A stretch of DNA of 10,608 bases, from assembly GCA_015067125.1 (NCBI GenBank), contig SVNB01000065.1, positions 1 to 10,608 of the forward strand, given 5' to 3'. Positions 1-6,657 of the stretch are shown piece by piece. A program made the position numbers and the translations under genes. A model generated the notes under the pieces. That model did no database searches and had not been told where the DNA came from. It saw nothing but the letters and a program-made list of their open reading frames with translations. The stretch's first letter is position 1. Every line of letters begins with the position of its first letter. Origin of the DNA: Oscillospiraceae bacterium (lineage in GTDB: Bacteria; Bacillota; Clostridia; Oscillospirales; Ruminococcaceae).

Positions 1-3000
1 TTTCCGTTACCTCAAGGCTGCCGTTTTTCCAGTTTTCCACCGCCGCAAAAACGGATTTCTGCGCAATTTCGGTATATTCCTTCGGAAGTTTACCTATGGA
101 TTCCGTTACGCGGATATCCGGCAGAACGTAGCCTTCCGCACGGATTTCTTCCGGTATTATGGTTTCCGCAAAAGTAAGGCCGGCGATGTATCGGCCGATA
201 TTGAAAGAAAGATGGCCTCCATCTCTTTGCAAACCAATCTGCGCATCTGTATAAAGATTCAGATTTCCGTCCGCATAAGCTGTTGTATTATAGGAAAGCA
301 ACGAAAGATATGTCGTTCTTGCGTTCTGAACAGAAAGTCCGACCGGAATAATATCTTTAAACTGTTTTCCGCTTTCGGTACCGGCATAATCAAGCACCAC
401 CGGAATATAGTCTGCCATTTTATTATATTTGCTGAGTGCCGCATTCATAGTTATAGACGAAGTCTGTGCCCAATGAAAATAAAAATATGCTTCTGCCTGC
501 GGTGCGTATTCAGCAATATGGTCAAGCATAAATTCCGAAGCCACTTCGAGCTTATAGAATTTTTCGTCCGTCTGTTCCGGATAAGGAACGCTTTCTTCGC
601 CTTTTTCAACATTTAATCCGTAATGCTGAAGAGAAACAGCGTCCCAATCTGTCCAAGCAAGAGCTTCTGCGGCAGAAACGGTGCCCTTTGCTTTCCATGT
701 TGTATCATCGGAACTCATTACTCTTAAAGTGTATTTTTTAAGTCCCTGTTCTGCCTGGGTTGCGTGCCAGTTTATGCCTTTTCCGCCGTTTATTATGGTA
801 CCGACCGTAACTTTTATGTCTTCGCCAAGCATAGCCTGAATAATATCAAAAAGCATACTGTTTGGCATTCCCTGTCCGCAGCAGGAAGCGTCTTCGGTAT
901 AACTGTTACCGATAAGTAAAAGTTTAAATTCGCCGTCTTCAATCATCCAATCGGGATTTTTCACTTTCACTTCTATTTCCGCTTCCATACCGTTGGTGGC
1001 GATGGCTTTGATTGTTGCGGTACCGGCTGCAATGGCGCTGACCGTTCCGTTTTCATCAACTTTTGCAACAGCTTCGTCGGAACTGGAATATTTAAAGCCC
1101 ACGCCGTCGTTGGCGTTTTCCGGATAAACCTTTGCGGCAAGGTCAAACTGCTCTCCGGCATTTATTTTTATGGTGTTTTTTTCAAAACCGATGCTTTCTA
1201 TCGGAATACGGGCGTTTTCGTCTGCGGTTACCCAATCGCCTTTGCCCGCGGACCAGATTTCATCAGAAGCTCCGTCGCCGTTGGTATCCACCTGCAAAAG
1301 GGTATTTTCTTCCGGTGCGGAATTGGTTTTTATCACCGTATTTTCCGTTACCGGAACTTTTTCAAAAATACGCTCATCAAGCTGGTTTCCATCTTCATCA
1401 AAAAAGCGTATGGCGTAATCCATCGTGCCGGAATCCATACCGTTTATGGTGATATCGTATTCATCGGAAGTATCTATGCAAAGCATTTTTATCTCGTCAT
1501 TTTCGCCGATTATATCAAGACGGCCGAAGGAAGCTCCCGTGCTCAAACTTCCGTTTGCGGAAGAAAGGGTTTCTTCTCCGTTCGTAACGGTAACGTCAAC
1601 CGGGCAGGCAATGCGGATCGTTGTGTATTCTCTTTTTGCAAGCGGGTCGTCCTTTTCGTCAGAAACGCCGTATTTAAGAACTTCCGTAACCCATCTTATA
1701 ACCCTGTTTTTGGAGGTCATACCGTTGTGCTCGGCGTTTATTTCAAACCAGCGGTTTTCATCAAGGTATTTTATTTTATCGCAGACAGAAGCGGAATAAT
1801 AAGGCACGGTTCCGTCGCCAAGGTTATCATAAGAAAGGTCGCTTTCATAAAGTCTTTCGTCAACGTCGTTGTTGGAATACTGGAACTTTACAGAGGTTAT
1901 GGTTTTGTTTCCGGTACCGATGAGAAAATAGGCTTTATCATAATTAAGAAGCAGGTTGAATCCGCTTTCGTCCAGAATTTCGTTCTGAACGAACTGCGCC
2001 TGTGCAAAGTTATCAAAAATCTTTTTGCATATATTGGCGTATTCCGTATAGGTAAGCTTGTAATCTCCCGCTCCGAAAGGCCATGCAGAATCCTTCCACA
2101 TCGGGAATCTTTTAATATAGTTTTCCGTAGGAGTAAGTTCCGCAACGCCGGAAAAAGAAGATTTTATCTCTTTTGTCATTCCACCGAAAATTGCAAGAAA
2201 CGCATCTTTTATCGAGTTTTTTCCAAATGCGCCCGTTCCAAGAACATCCCAGTTCTGCACGCTGTTAATAAGCTTCGGCGCGCCTTCGTAAGGAGTTCCC
2301 ATGGTTATGATCGTATCTGTTTTTTCATCTCCGTAATCTTCAAAATACTGAGAAGCAACAAGTCCTCCCATGGAATGGCATACAAGGTCAACTTTTTCAG
2401 CATCAAGCGAATCTATAAAATCCGCAAGGCTGTTTGCGCTTACCGCGTTGCTTAAACGCCAGTCGTAACTGAAGAAATAAACTTCCCTTTCGGGAAAATT
2501 TGCGCAGAGCTTATCCACAAGCTCTTCGTAAATATCCAAAGAACCGTATTCCCTTCCGTATTCCGCAACGGTTCCGCTGTTTTTGTCATTCTGGTTTTCG
2601 CACGGGCGAACGTAAAGCTGTGTATTTCCGTTTAAATCCATTCTTTCGTTAAGCCAGTGGATATCCCATGCATCTCCAAGGGTTTCCGTAGGCGGATCCC
2701 ATACCAGCGTGGAATTATCAAAAACGGTATTGCTGGTAAAAAGGCGGCTGCCCATAATGCCCGGAATAATTATGATTGGATCGTTGTCATCGGTAAATTC
2801 CGTTCCGTTACTGATTATTCCCGTAACGTAAACGTTTTTTACCAGGTGCTCGTTTGCCGGATAAGTTGTATATGCGTTGATACCCATATAAATATCATCC
2901 GAAAGAAAAATATCGTTTTCGTTTATCAGAAGATCATCATCAAAATAGACCTTCATATTTCCGGGGATATATTCCACCTTTACGGTATGCCAATTTCCGA

Positions 3001-3547
3001 CAAGGTCATCGCGTAATTCATAGGCAAGGTGTCTGGTTGCCATTCCCTGTACAATGGCGATATGTCCGCCCAAAGGGTCACCGGTATTGCGGTACGGGTC
3101 AATTTCCACTTTATAAGAATACGGAGCAAAATAGTTTACCGCGTTGCTGTCGTTAAAATCTATTTCTTCCACAAAACTGATTCCCAGAAGTTCGCCTTCC
3201 TCAAATCCGAATTTTCCCGCTCCGCCCATGCGGTAATCAAAGCTTACGGTAAAACCGGCTTCCGCCGCAATCTGTCTGTCGTACCAGATGCTGCCAGCTT
3301 TAAACTGATCGCAAGGCGTAAGCGCATACCATATTTCTTCATCATTCCCGCTATCTGGATCAGAACTTGGCATATACATATACTCGACATCTCCGAATAT
3401 TTTTAAATGCCTGCTTATTTCTTCCTGCTCGATTATTTCCGCAGCGTTGATGTTATCTCCCCACTCGCCTGCAAATACGGCGGTATTTCCGCAAAAAATC
3501 ATACATACCGCAAGCAAAGCGCAAAGAGATTTCTTTAAAAATTTCAT
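1..3547 (-). CDS. Secreted multidomain lectin-like / LCAT-like lipase / Big2 / SGNH (DUF4886-like) hydrolase, C-terminus beyond window
   Basis: I translated the reverse strand by hand from the ATG at 3547 and found no stop in 1182 codons; the gene leaves the window at base 1. The start has an SD (GGGAAGG on the minus strand, 3556-3562) 8 bases upstream. Residues 1-26 form a signal peptide ending VFA before Gly27. Residues about 70-245 resemble an L-type lectin fold (EIDPYRN, DPLGGHIAI, then NWHTVKVEY). Residues about 255-610 are an alpha/beta hydrolase of the LCAT/lipase type: oxyanion-like IIIIPGIMGSRL (Pro262-Gly263), nucleophile elbow CHSMGG with Ser392, GDGTVP with Asp578, and AEHNGM with His607. 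An Asp-rich DTNGDGASDE loop at 754-764 looks calcium-binding. Residues 781-862 are a Big2 immunoglobulin-like domain. From about 874 an SGNH-like DUF4886 domain begins (LLLIGNSYTED, Ser882; RDGGHLS, Asp1109/His1112). It probably acts outside the cell on ester substrates; the substrate is unknown. Domain names are from memory of the families. Confidence 0.93.
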   Translation of the reverse strand, partial: MKFLKKSLCALLAVCMIFCGNTAVFAGEWGDNINAAEIIEQEEISRHLKIFGDVEYMYMPSSDPDSGNDEEIWYALTPCDQFKAGSIWYDRQIAAEAGFTVSFDYRMGGAGKFGFEEGELLGISFVEEIDFNDSNAVNYFAPYSYKVEIDPYRNTGDPLGGHIAIVQGMATRHLAYELRDDLVGNWHTVKVEYIPGNMKVYFDDDLLINENDIFLSDDIYMGINAYTTYPANEHLVKNVYVTGIISNGTEFTDDNDPIIIIPGIMGSRLFTSNTVFDNSTLVWDPPTETLGDAWDIHWLNERMDLNGNTQLYVRPCENQNDKNSGTVAEYGREYGSLDIYEELVDKLCANFPEREVYFFSYDWRLSNAVSANSLADFIDSLDAEKVDLVCHSMGGLVASQYFEDYGDEKTDTIITMGTPYEGAPKLINSVQNWDVLGTGAFGKNSIKDAFLAIFGGMTKEIKSSFSGVAELTPTENYIKRFPMWKDSAWPFGAGDYKLTYTEYANICKKIFDNFAQAQFVQNEILDESGFNLLLNYDKAYFLIGTGNKTITSVKFQYSNNDVDERLYESDLSYDNLGDGTVPYYSASVCDKIKYLDENRWFEINAEHNGMTSKNRVIRWVTEVLKYGVSDEKDDPLAKREYTTIRIACPVDVTVTNGEETLSSANGSLSTGASFGRLDIIGENDEIKMLCIDTSDEYDITINGMDSGTMDYAIRFFDEDGNQLDERIFEKVPVTENTVIKTNSAPEENTLLQVDTNGDGASDEIWSAGKGDWVTADENARIPIESIGFEKNTIKINAGEQFDLAAKVYPENANDGVGFKYSSSDEAVAKVDENGTVSAIAAGTATIKAIATNGMEAEIEVKVKNPDWMIEDGEFKLLLIGNSYTEDASCCGQGMPNSMLFDIIQAMLGEDIKVTVGTIINGGKGINWHATQAEQGLKKYTLRVMSSDDTTWKAKGTVSAAEALAWTDWDAVSLQHYGLNVEKGEESVPYPEQTDEKFYKLEVASEFMLDHIAEYAPQAEAYFYFHWAQTSSITMNAALSKYNKMADYIPVVLDYAGTESGKQFKDIIPVGLSVQNARTTYLSLLSYNTTAYADGNLNLYTDAQIGLQRDGGHLSFNIGRYIAGLTFAETIIPEEIRAEGYVLPDIRVTESIGKLPKEYTEIAQKSVFAAVENWKNGSLEVTE

Positions 3548-3593
3548 AAAGCTAACCTTCCCGTCTTTTTTGGAAAAATTTATATATAAAGTG

Positions 3594-3622
3594 ATTATAT
3601 AATAAATTATATTCCGTTTCAA
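3594..3622 (-). promoter_or_regulatory. Near-consensus sigma-A promoter of the lipase gene
   Basis: On the minus strand TTGAAA (3622-3617) is followed by exactly 17 bases and then a perfect TATAAT (3599-3594). The predicted start of transcription is near 3587, giving a leader of about 40 bases that contains the SD of the lipase gene. The -35 box lies inside the palindrome at 3617-3634. Confidence 0.75.
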
Positions 3623-3634
3623 CAATTATTGAAA
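3617..3634. promoter_or_regulatory. 18-bp palindrome over the lipase -35 box (candidate operator)
   Basis: The arms TTTCAA and TTGAAA surround CAATTA; only one base pair breaks the dyad symmetry. The left arm is the -35 box of the minus-strand lipase promoter, and the right arm reads TTGAAA on the plus strand, so the two strands have mirror-image -35-like boxes. A repressor dimer bound here could block the lipase promoter. Such an AT-rich palindrome could also arise by chance. Confidence 0.35.
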
Positions 3635-3655
3635 ATACCAGATATAATTTATAAT
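3629..3655 (+). promoter_or_regulatory. Possible divergent plus-strand promoter
   Basis: TTGAAA (3629-3634) is followed after 15 bases by TATAAT (3650-3655); another TATAAT at 3643-3648 is too close to be used. A transcript from about 3662 would pass through the pyrimidine-rich element and the hairpin at 3722-3752 before reaching the gene at 3825. The spacer is shorter than optimal and the area is AT-rich, so this is tentative. Confidence 0.3.
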
Positions 3656-3688
3656 AAATAAAAATAAAACACGATAATTTTTCATCAG

Positions 3689-3752
3689 TTCCCACCCTTT
3701 TTCCTACACTTTTAACAAAATCCCCACACAAAGAAGCTTTTTTGGTGTGGGG
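3689..3752 (+). repeat. Intergenic pyrimidine-rich element, copy A
   Basis: TTCCCACCC (3689-3697), three T, then TTCCTACAC (3701-3709) gives two related 9-mers 12 bases apart. A third, TCCCCACAC, starts at 3721, and an inverted copy GTGTGGGG is at 3745-3752. The first 21 bases match those at 6486-6506 at 20 positions. The inverted copy is followed 18 bases later by TATATA (3771-3776) with an upstream TG, which could be an extended -10 box for the gene at 3825. Confidence 0.55.
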
Positions 3753-3760
3753 TTTTATTT
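3722..3760 (+). terminator. Terminator-like hairpin in the leader of the nucleotidase unit
   Basis: CCCCACAC (3722-3729) pairs perfectly with GTGTGGGG (3745-3752) across a 15-base loop, and TTTTATTT follows directly on the plus strand. The form is that of an intrinsic terminator. No plus-strand gene lies upstream within the window, because the region to the left is the 5' end of the minus-strand lipase gene. It may end a short leader RNA, act as an attenuator for the genes from 3825, or shield the divergent units from each other. The same arms double as protein-binding repeats in element A. Confidence 0.5.
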
Positions 3761-3824
3761 TATAAACTGGTATATATTAAAATCAGAGGAAAAATACGTT
3801 TTTTTAAGAAAGGTGGTGCGCCGC

Positions 3825-4067
3825 ATGAAAAAACTTTTCTCGCTGCTTTGGCTTTTGCTGATTCCCCTGCAGCTTGCCGTCGGTTTTCTTTTTATGCGTT
3901 TTGGTGCGCTGATAGATATGAAGATTTTTTCAGGTTCCGCTACCGGCGGCCATGGAATACCAATCTTTTCGTTTTTATTTTTGATAATTGCGATAATTGC
4001 GGCAATTTTTGTTTCTGTCGCCGCGGTTGTTCTTACCATAAAAGGTTTTATAAAAAACAAAAAATAG
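3825..4067 (+). CDS. Small two-span membrane protein (80 aa), function unknown
   Basis: The start at 3825 is chosen because AAGGTGG (3810-3816) lies 8 bases before it; an in-frame GTG at 3747 lies inside a hairpin and has no SD. The protein starts MKKLFSLLW and has a first hydrophobic stretch at residues 5-24, a short loop with GSATGGHGIP (37-46), and a second strongly hydrophobic helix at 47-72 (rich in Ile, Ala and Val), ending in a Lys-rich tail FIKNKK. I recognise no family. It is 13 bases before the next gene and so is probably co-transcribed with it. It could be a partner or membrane anchor for the adjacent 162-aa protein, which is inference from position only. Confidence 0.75.
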   Translation: MKKLFSLLWLLLIPLQLAVGFLFMRFGALIDMKIFSGSATGGHGIPIFSFLFLIIAIIAAIFVSVAAVVLTIKGFIKNKK

Positions 4068-4080
4068 TGCAGGGATAAAA

Positions 4081-4569
4081 ATGGAGAAAAACAAAAAAAT
4101 GATTGCTTTTATTATAATTTTTGCCGCAGCGGCGGTAATTTGTGGTTCACTTTTCTTTTTAAAAAGCGTTGGCGGAAGAAAACCCACGGAAGAAATCCAT
4201 TCTTATAAAACAATAAAACTTAAAATAAACGGAATGCGCGGCACAAGAGAATACGAAATTAACTGCCAGGGAGAAATTTCCGAAATTTCGCTTTACCGGT
4301 ATTTTTACACAAACAGAAAAGAAGAACGCCGCCTTGAAAAAAGCGCTTTTACAGGCACCGAAGAGATGATAAATATTTTAAATTCCTGCAAATTTGCAGA
4401 TTGGAACGGTTTTAAAGGAAAACACCCTAAAAACGTACATGATGGGGATATGTTCCGGCTTGAAGCTGTTATTAACGAAAACAAAACAATAACCGCAGAA
4501 GGTTCCGCAAATTTCCCAAATGGCTATAACGAATTCCTGCGTCAGATTGGCGCAATTCTTGCAGACTGA
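4081..4569 (+). CDS. Membrane-anchored conserved protein of unknown function (162 aa)
   Basis: AGGG (4071-4074) sits 6 bases before the ATG. Residues 7-28 form one hydrophobic segment, probably an uncleaved N-terminal anchor, followed by a short basic linker (GGRKP) and a soluble domain that is presumably outside the membrane. The C-terminal half carries a compact pattern: W108, KGKHP (112-116), DGDMF (121-125), then AEGSANFP (139-146) and a closing helix. I recall similar FxGKxP...DG..F...GSxxFP patterns in uncharacterised Firmicutes proteins, but I cannot name a family with certainty. It lies between the small membrane protein and the metallophosphatase and is likely in the same operon. There are no catalytic residues that I can assign. 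Confidence 0.8.
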   Translation: MEKNKKMIAFIIIFAAAAVICGSLFFLKSVGGRKPTEEIHSYKTIKLKINGMRGTREYEINCQGEISEISLYRYFYTNRKEERRLEKSAFTGTEEMINILNSCKFADWNGFKGKHPKNVHDGDMFRLEAVINENKTITAEGSANFPNGYNEFLRQIGAILAD

Positions 4570-4601
4570 TATAAAACTTTTTAAAGAAAGGGGTGCAAAA
4601 A

Positions 4602-6086
4602 ATGGCAAATCTAAAAAAACTGACCATTCTTCATTCAAACGACCTTCACGGAGATTTTATGGCAAAGGAAGTGGATAAGGAACTTCTTGGCGGAATTTCC
4701 ATGCTTTCCGGTTACATAAATAAGGTGCGCAAAGAAGAAGAAAACGTACTTTATACCATTTCCGGCGATATGTTCCGCGGAAGCGTGATAGACAGCGAAT
4801 ATAAAGGCATTTCCACGATAGAAATTATGAATATGCTTGCTCCGGACGTTGTCACTTTGGGAAATCACGAGGTGGATTACGGCCTTGCTCATCTTCTTTT
4901 TGTGGAAAAATGCGCCCAGTTCCCCATAATAAACGCAAATCTTTATATTACAACAAACGGAGTACGTCTTTTTAAATCGCATCTTATAAAAGAAATCGGC
5001 GGAATGAAGGTCCTTTTTATAGGTATTCTTACCGAAAACGTGCTTCATTCCACAAAACAGGATAAAATCATCGGTTCTTTTGTGGATGTGCACGAAGCCG
5101 CTTCGGAAGTAGGAAGAATCTGCAACAGCTACCGTACGGAAGATATTGATTTTACCGTTCTGCTCACCCACATCGGTTTTGAAGAGGACAAAAAGCTGGC
5201 TGCCGCATTGGATCCCCGCTGGGGCATAGATATAATTATCGGCGGCCACAGCCACACAACCCTTGAAAAACCCGAAATTGTAAAAGGCATACCTATTGTT
5301 CAGGCGGCCTGCGGTACAAATCAGATAGGGCGTTTTGATATTATTGTTGATACGGACCGCAACTGTATAGATCACTATACATGGAGGCTTATTCCCATAG
5401 ATGACGATTACTGCCCCAGAGATTATGCTCTGGAAGAAGTTATAAAAAAATACAAAACCGAAACGGACAGAAAATACAAACGCATCATAACCCGCTTTGC
5501 GGATAAATATACCCACCCCTGCCGCCACCAGGAAACCACACTTGGAAAGCTTTTTGCCGATGCTTTTAAAGAATCCCTTGGTCTTGATATTATGATGATC
5601 GGTTCCGGAAGTATCCGCGGCGAAGAACTTGGCCCGATAGTTATGCTTGAAAATCTTACGCAGATATTCCCTTATAACGACGAGGTTTTTCGTATTGCCG
5701 TAACCGGAACGCAGCTTAGAAAAATGATAAAACACATTCTGCGCACCGGCGCTTTGCTTGGCGTTACGGAATTTTACCAGTATTCGAAGGGTTTTCATAT
5801 TGTTTTTGATTATGACGCACAGCAGCTTCTGGAACTTTCTCTTGACGGAAAGGACGTTGAAGCAGAAAAAATCTATACTGTTGGCATAAGCTCTTTCCAC
5901 TATAAAAATCTGCCGGAATTCTTTGGCGTTACCGAAGAAGAAGTTTCTGAAAACAAAATGCCGAAAATCGTCGCAACCAAAAGCGCGGATATACTGGAAG
6001 AATACTTCAGCCACCGGGAGCTTATAAAAGCTCCGGAAGAAACCCGCCTTGTTATAAAACAGGCCGCAGCAAAAAGGAGCATATAA
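4602..6086 (+). CDS. 5'-nucleotidase / 2',3'-cyclic-phosphodiesterase family metallophosphatase, cytosolic type (494 aa)
   Basis: The ATG at 4602 follows AAAGGGG (ending 4593) by 8 bases; the in-frame GTG at 4593 is part of that SD and is rejected. The N-terminal metallophosphatase domain shows the expected dimetal ligands: SNDLHGD (Asp14, His16), SGD (Asp56), GNHE (Asn88, His89), LLTHIG (His190) and GGHSH (His216, His218). The C-terminal nucleotidase domain (about 300-470) has TTLGKLFADAF, SGSIRGE and IFPYNDEVFRIAVTGTQL, the UshA/CD73-type substrate-binding half. The family hydrolyses nucleoside 5'-monophosphates or related phosphate esters. Unlike UshA it has no signal peptide, starting directly MANLKKLTILHSND, so it is predicted to be cytosolic. 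The usual NGGGIR-like binding loop reads GSGSIRG, so the substrate may differ. It lies 32 bases after the previous gene and 1 base before the next. Confidence 0.93.
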   Translation: MANLKKLTILHSNDLHGDFMAKEVDKELLGGISMLSGYINKVRKEEENVLYTISGDMFRGSVIDSEYKGISTIEIMNMLAPDVVTLGNHEVDYGLAHLLFVEKCAQFPIINANLYITTNGVRLFKSHLIKEIGGMKVLFIGILTENVLHSTKQDKIIGSFVDVHEAASEVGRICNSYRTEDIDFTVLLTHIGFEEDKKLAAALDPRWGIDIIIGGHSHTTLEKPEIVKGIPIVQAACGTNQIGRFDIIVDTDRNCIDHYTWRLIPIDDDYCPRDYALEEVIKKYKTETDRKYKRIITRFADKYTHPCRHQETTLGKLFADAFKESLGLDIMMIGSGSIRGEELGPIVMLENLTQIFPYNDEVFRIAVTGTQLRKMIKHILRTGALLGVTEFYQYSKGFHIVFDYDAQQLLELSLDGKDVEAEKIYTVGISSFHYKNLPEFFGVTEEEVSENKMPKIVATKSADILEEYFSHRELIKAPEETRLVIKQAAAKRSI

Positions 6087-6087
6087 A

Positions 6088-6477
6088 ATGAAAATATTAA
6101 AAGGATTGGCGGTGGTTATTATTATGTTTGGATTATTATCTATGCTTTTCGGCTGTAAAACTGATAAAAAGCCGGATTACCCCTTTGATGTGGAAAAAGC
6201 ATATTACCGGCACAGAAGCGGCGTTATGGCCGGAGGAAGATATAAAATCACAACAGAACCGGAAAATATAGTAGAAGTTTACAGCTATTCCATTCCCGTT
6301 CCGGAATACGAAGCCGGTATGCACGATAAAGGCGCGGATATTTATTACGTTGGAATAAACCCCGGCGAAGTTACCGTTACGGAAACAGAATATTTTCCCA
6401 CCTGTGAACCGGAAAGTTTTTCTTTTGTGCTGTGCGTTGACGAAAATCTTTGCGTATTTTTAAAAGAAGATGAATAA
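6088..6477 (+). CDS. Small lipoprotein (129 aa), unknown function
   Basis: The ATG is one base after the TAA of the nucleotidase gene, and its SD (AAAGGAG, 6073-6079) lies inside that gene, so the two are probably translationally coupled. A hydrophobic segment (residues 8-20) ends in LFGC, a good lipobox with Cys23 as the lipidated residue. The mature part is about 107 residues, acidic, with beta-strand-like stretches such as DIYYVGINPGEVTVTETEY and a terminal SFSFVLCVDENLCVFLKEDE. The GINPGEVTVT pattern resembles the last strands of bacterial Ig-like repeats, so a single Ig-like domain is plausible. I see no catalytic motif. It is the last gene before the intergenic element at 6486. Confidence 0.85.
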   Translation: MKILKGLAVVIIMFGLLSMLFGCKTDKKPDYPFDVEKAYYRHRSGVMAGGRYKITTEPENIVEVYSYSIPVPEYEAGMHDKGADIYYVGINPGEVTVTETEYFPTCEPESFSFVLCVDENLCVFLKEDE

Positions 6478-6485
6478 AAAATACT

Positions 6486-6560
6486 TTCCCACCCTTTTTC
6501 CCACACCTGCTGGCAAAAAAACTTATTTTTTCCTACCCGTTTGGTTTTGTTCGTGTGGGG
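6486..6560 (+). repeat. Intergenic pyrimidine-rich element, copy B
   Basis: TTCCCACCC (6486-6494), three T and TTCCCACAC (6498-6506) repeat the arrangement of copy A at 3689 with one base changed in 21. A further related 9-mer TTCCTACCC is at 6530-6538 and the inverted GTGTGGGG at 6553-6560 can pair with CCCACAC (6500-6506). Here no T-run follows the right arm, so it is not an intrinsic terminator. It leads straight into the promoter of the gene at 6658, which argues for a regulatory rather than a termination role. Confidence 0.55.
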
Positions 6561-6585
6561 ACAAAAAAGCAGATAAAACTATAAT
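6558..6585 (+). promoter_or_regulatory. Promoter of the NPDTG surface-peptide gene
   Basis: A perfect TATAAT (6580-6585) lies 16 bases after GGGACA (6558-6563), which matches four of six -35 positions and overlaps the inverted GTGTGGGG arm of element B. Transcription would start near 6592, leaving a leader of about 66 bases before the ATG at 6658. Confidence 0.55.
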
Positions 6586-6593
6586 GTAGTTAA

Positions 6594-6625
6594 AGAAAGA
6601 TTCCGCAGTATTCCGGAACTTTTTT
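6594..6625 (+). other. Possible 5'-end hairpin in the leader of the NPDTG gene
   Basis: TTCCG (6601-6605) pairs with CGGAA (6614-6618) around an 8-base loop, and the purine run before it (from 6594) can pair with the CTTTTTT run (6619-6625). It would form almost at the predicted 5' end of the transcript, where it could stabilise the mRNA; with its T-run it might also act as a weak attenuator. The core stem is only 5 bp. Confidence 0.3.
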
Positions 6626-6657
6626 AAACAAATATTTTATAAAAAGGAGCGATAACC

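Noticed and set aside
1727..2455. A 242-codon plus-strand frame, and other plus-strand frames between 212 and 3406
   Set aside because: All lie inside the continuous minus-strand lipase gene, which has signal peptide, catalytic triad and Big2 motifs in the other direction.
3689..3729. DnaA-box-like reading of the TTCCYACAC repeats (origin or plasmid iterons)
   Set aside because: Each differs from TTATCCACA at two or more positions, there is no replication gene nearby, and copy B sits directly at a promoter.
3747..3824. GTG start at 3747 for the 80-aa membrane protein
   Set aside because: It is inside the hairpin arm, lacks an SD, and would put charged residues before a normal MKKLFSLLW membrane start that has its own SD.
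4635..6014. A 459-codon minus-strand frame opposite the nucleotidase gene
   Set aside because: It is an antisense shadow; the plus strand carries all metallophosphatase motifs.
6500..6559. CCCACAC/GTGTGGG pairing as the terminator of the nucleotidase unit
   Set aside because: The loop is 46 bases and the right arm is followed by ACAAAAAAG, not a T-run.
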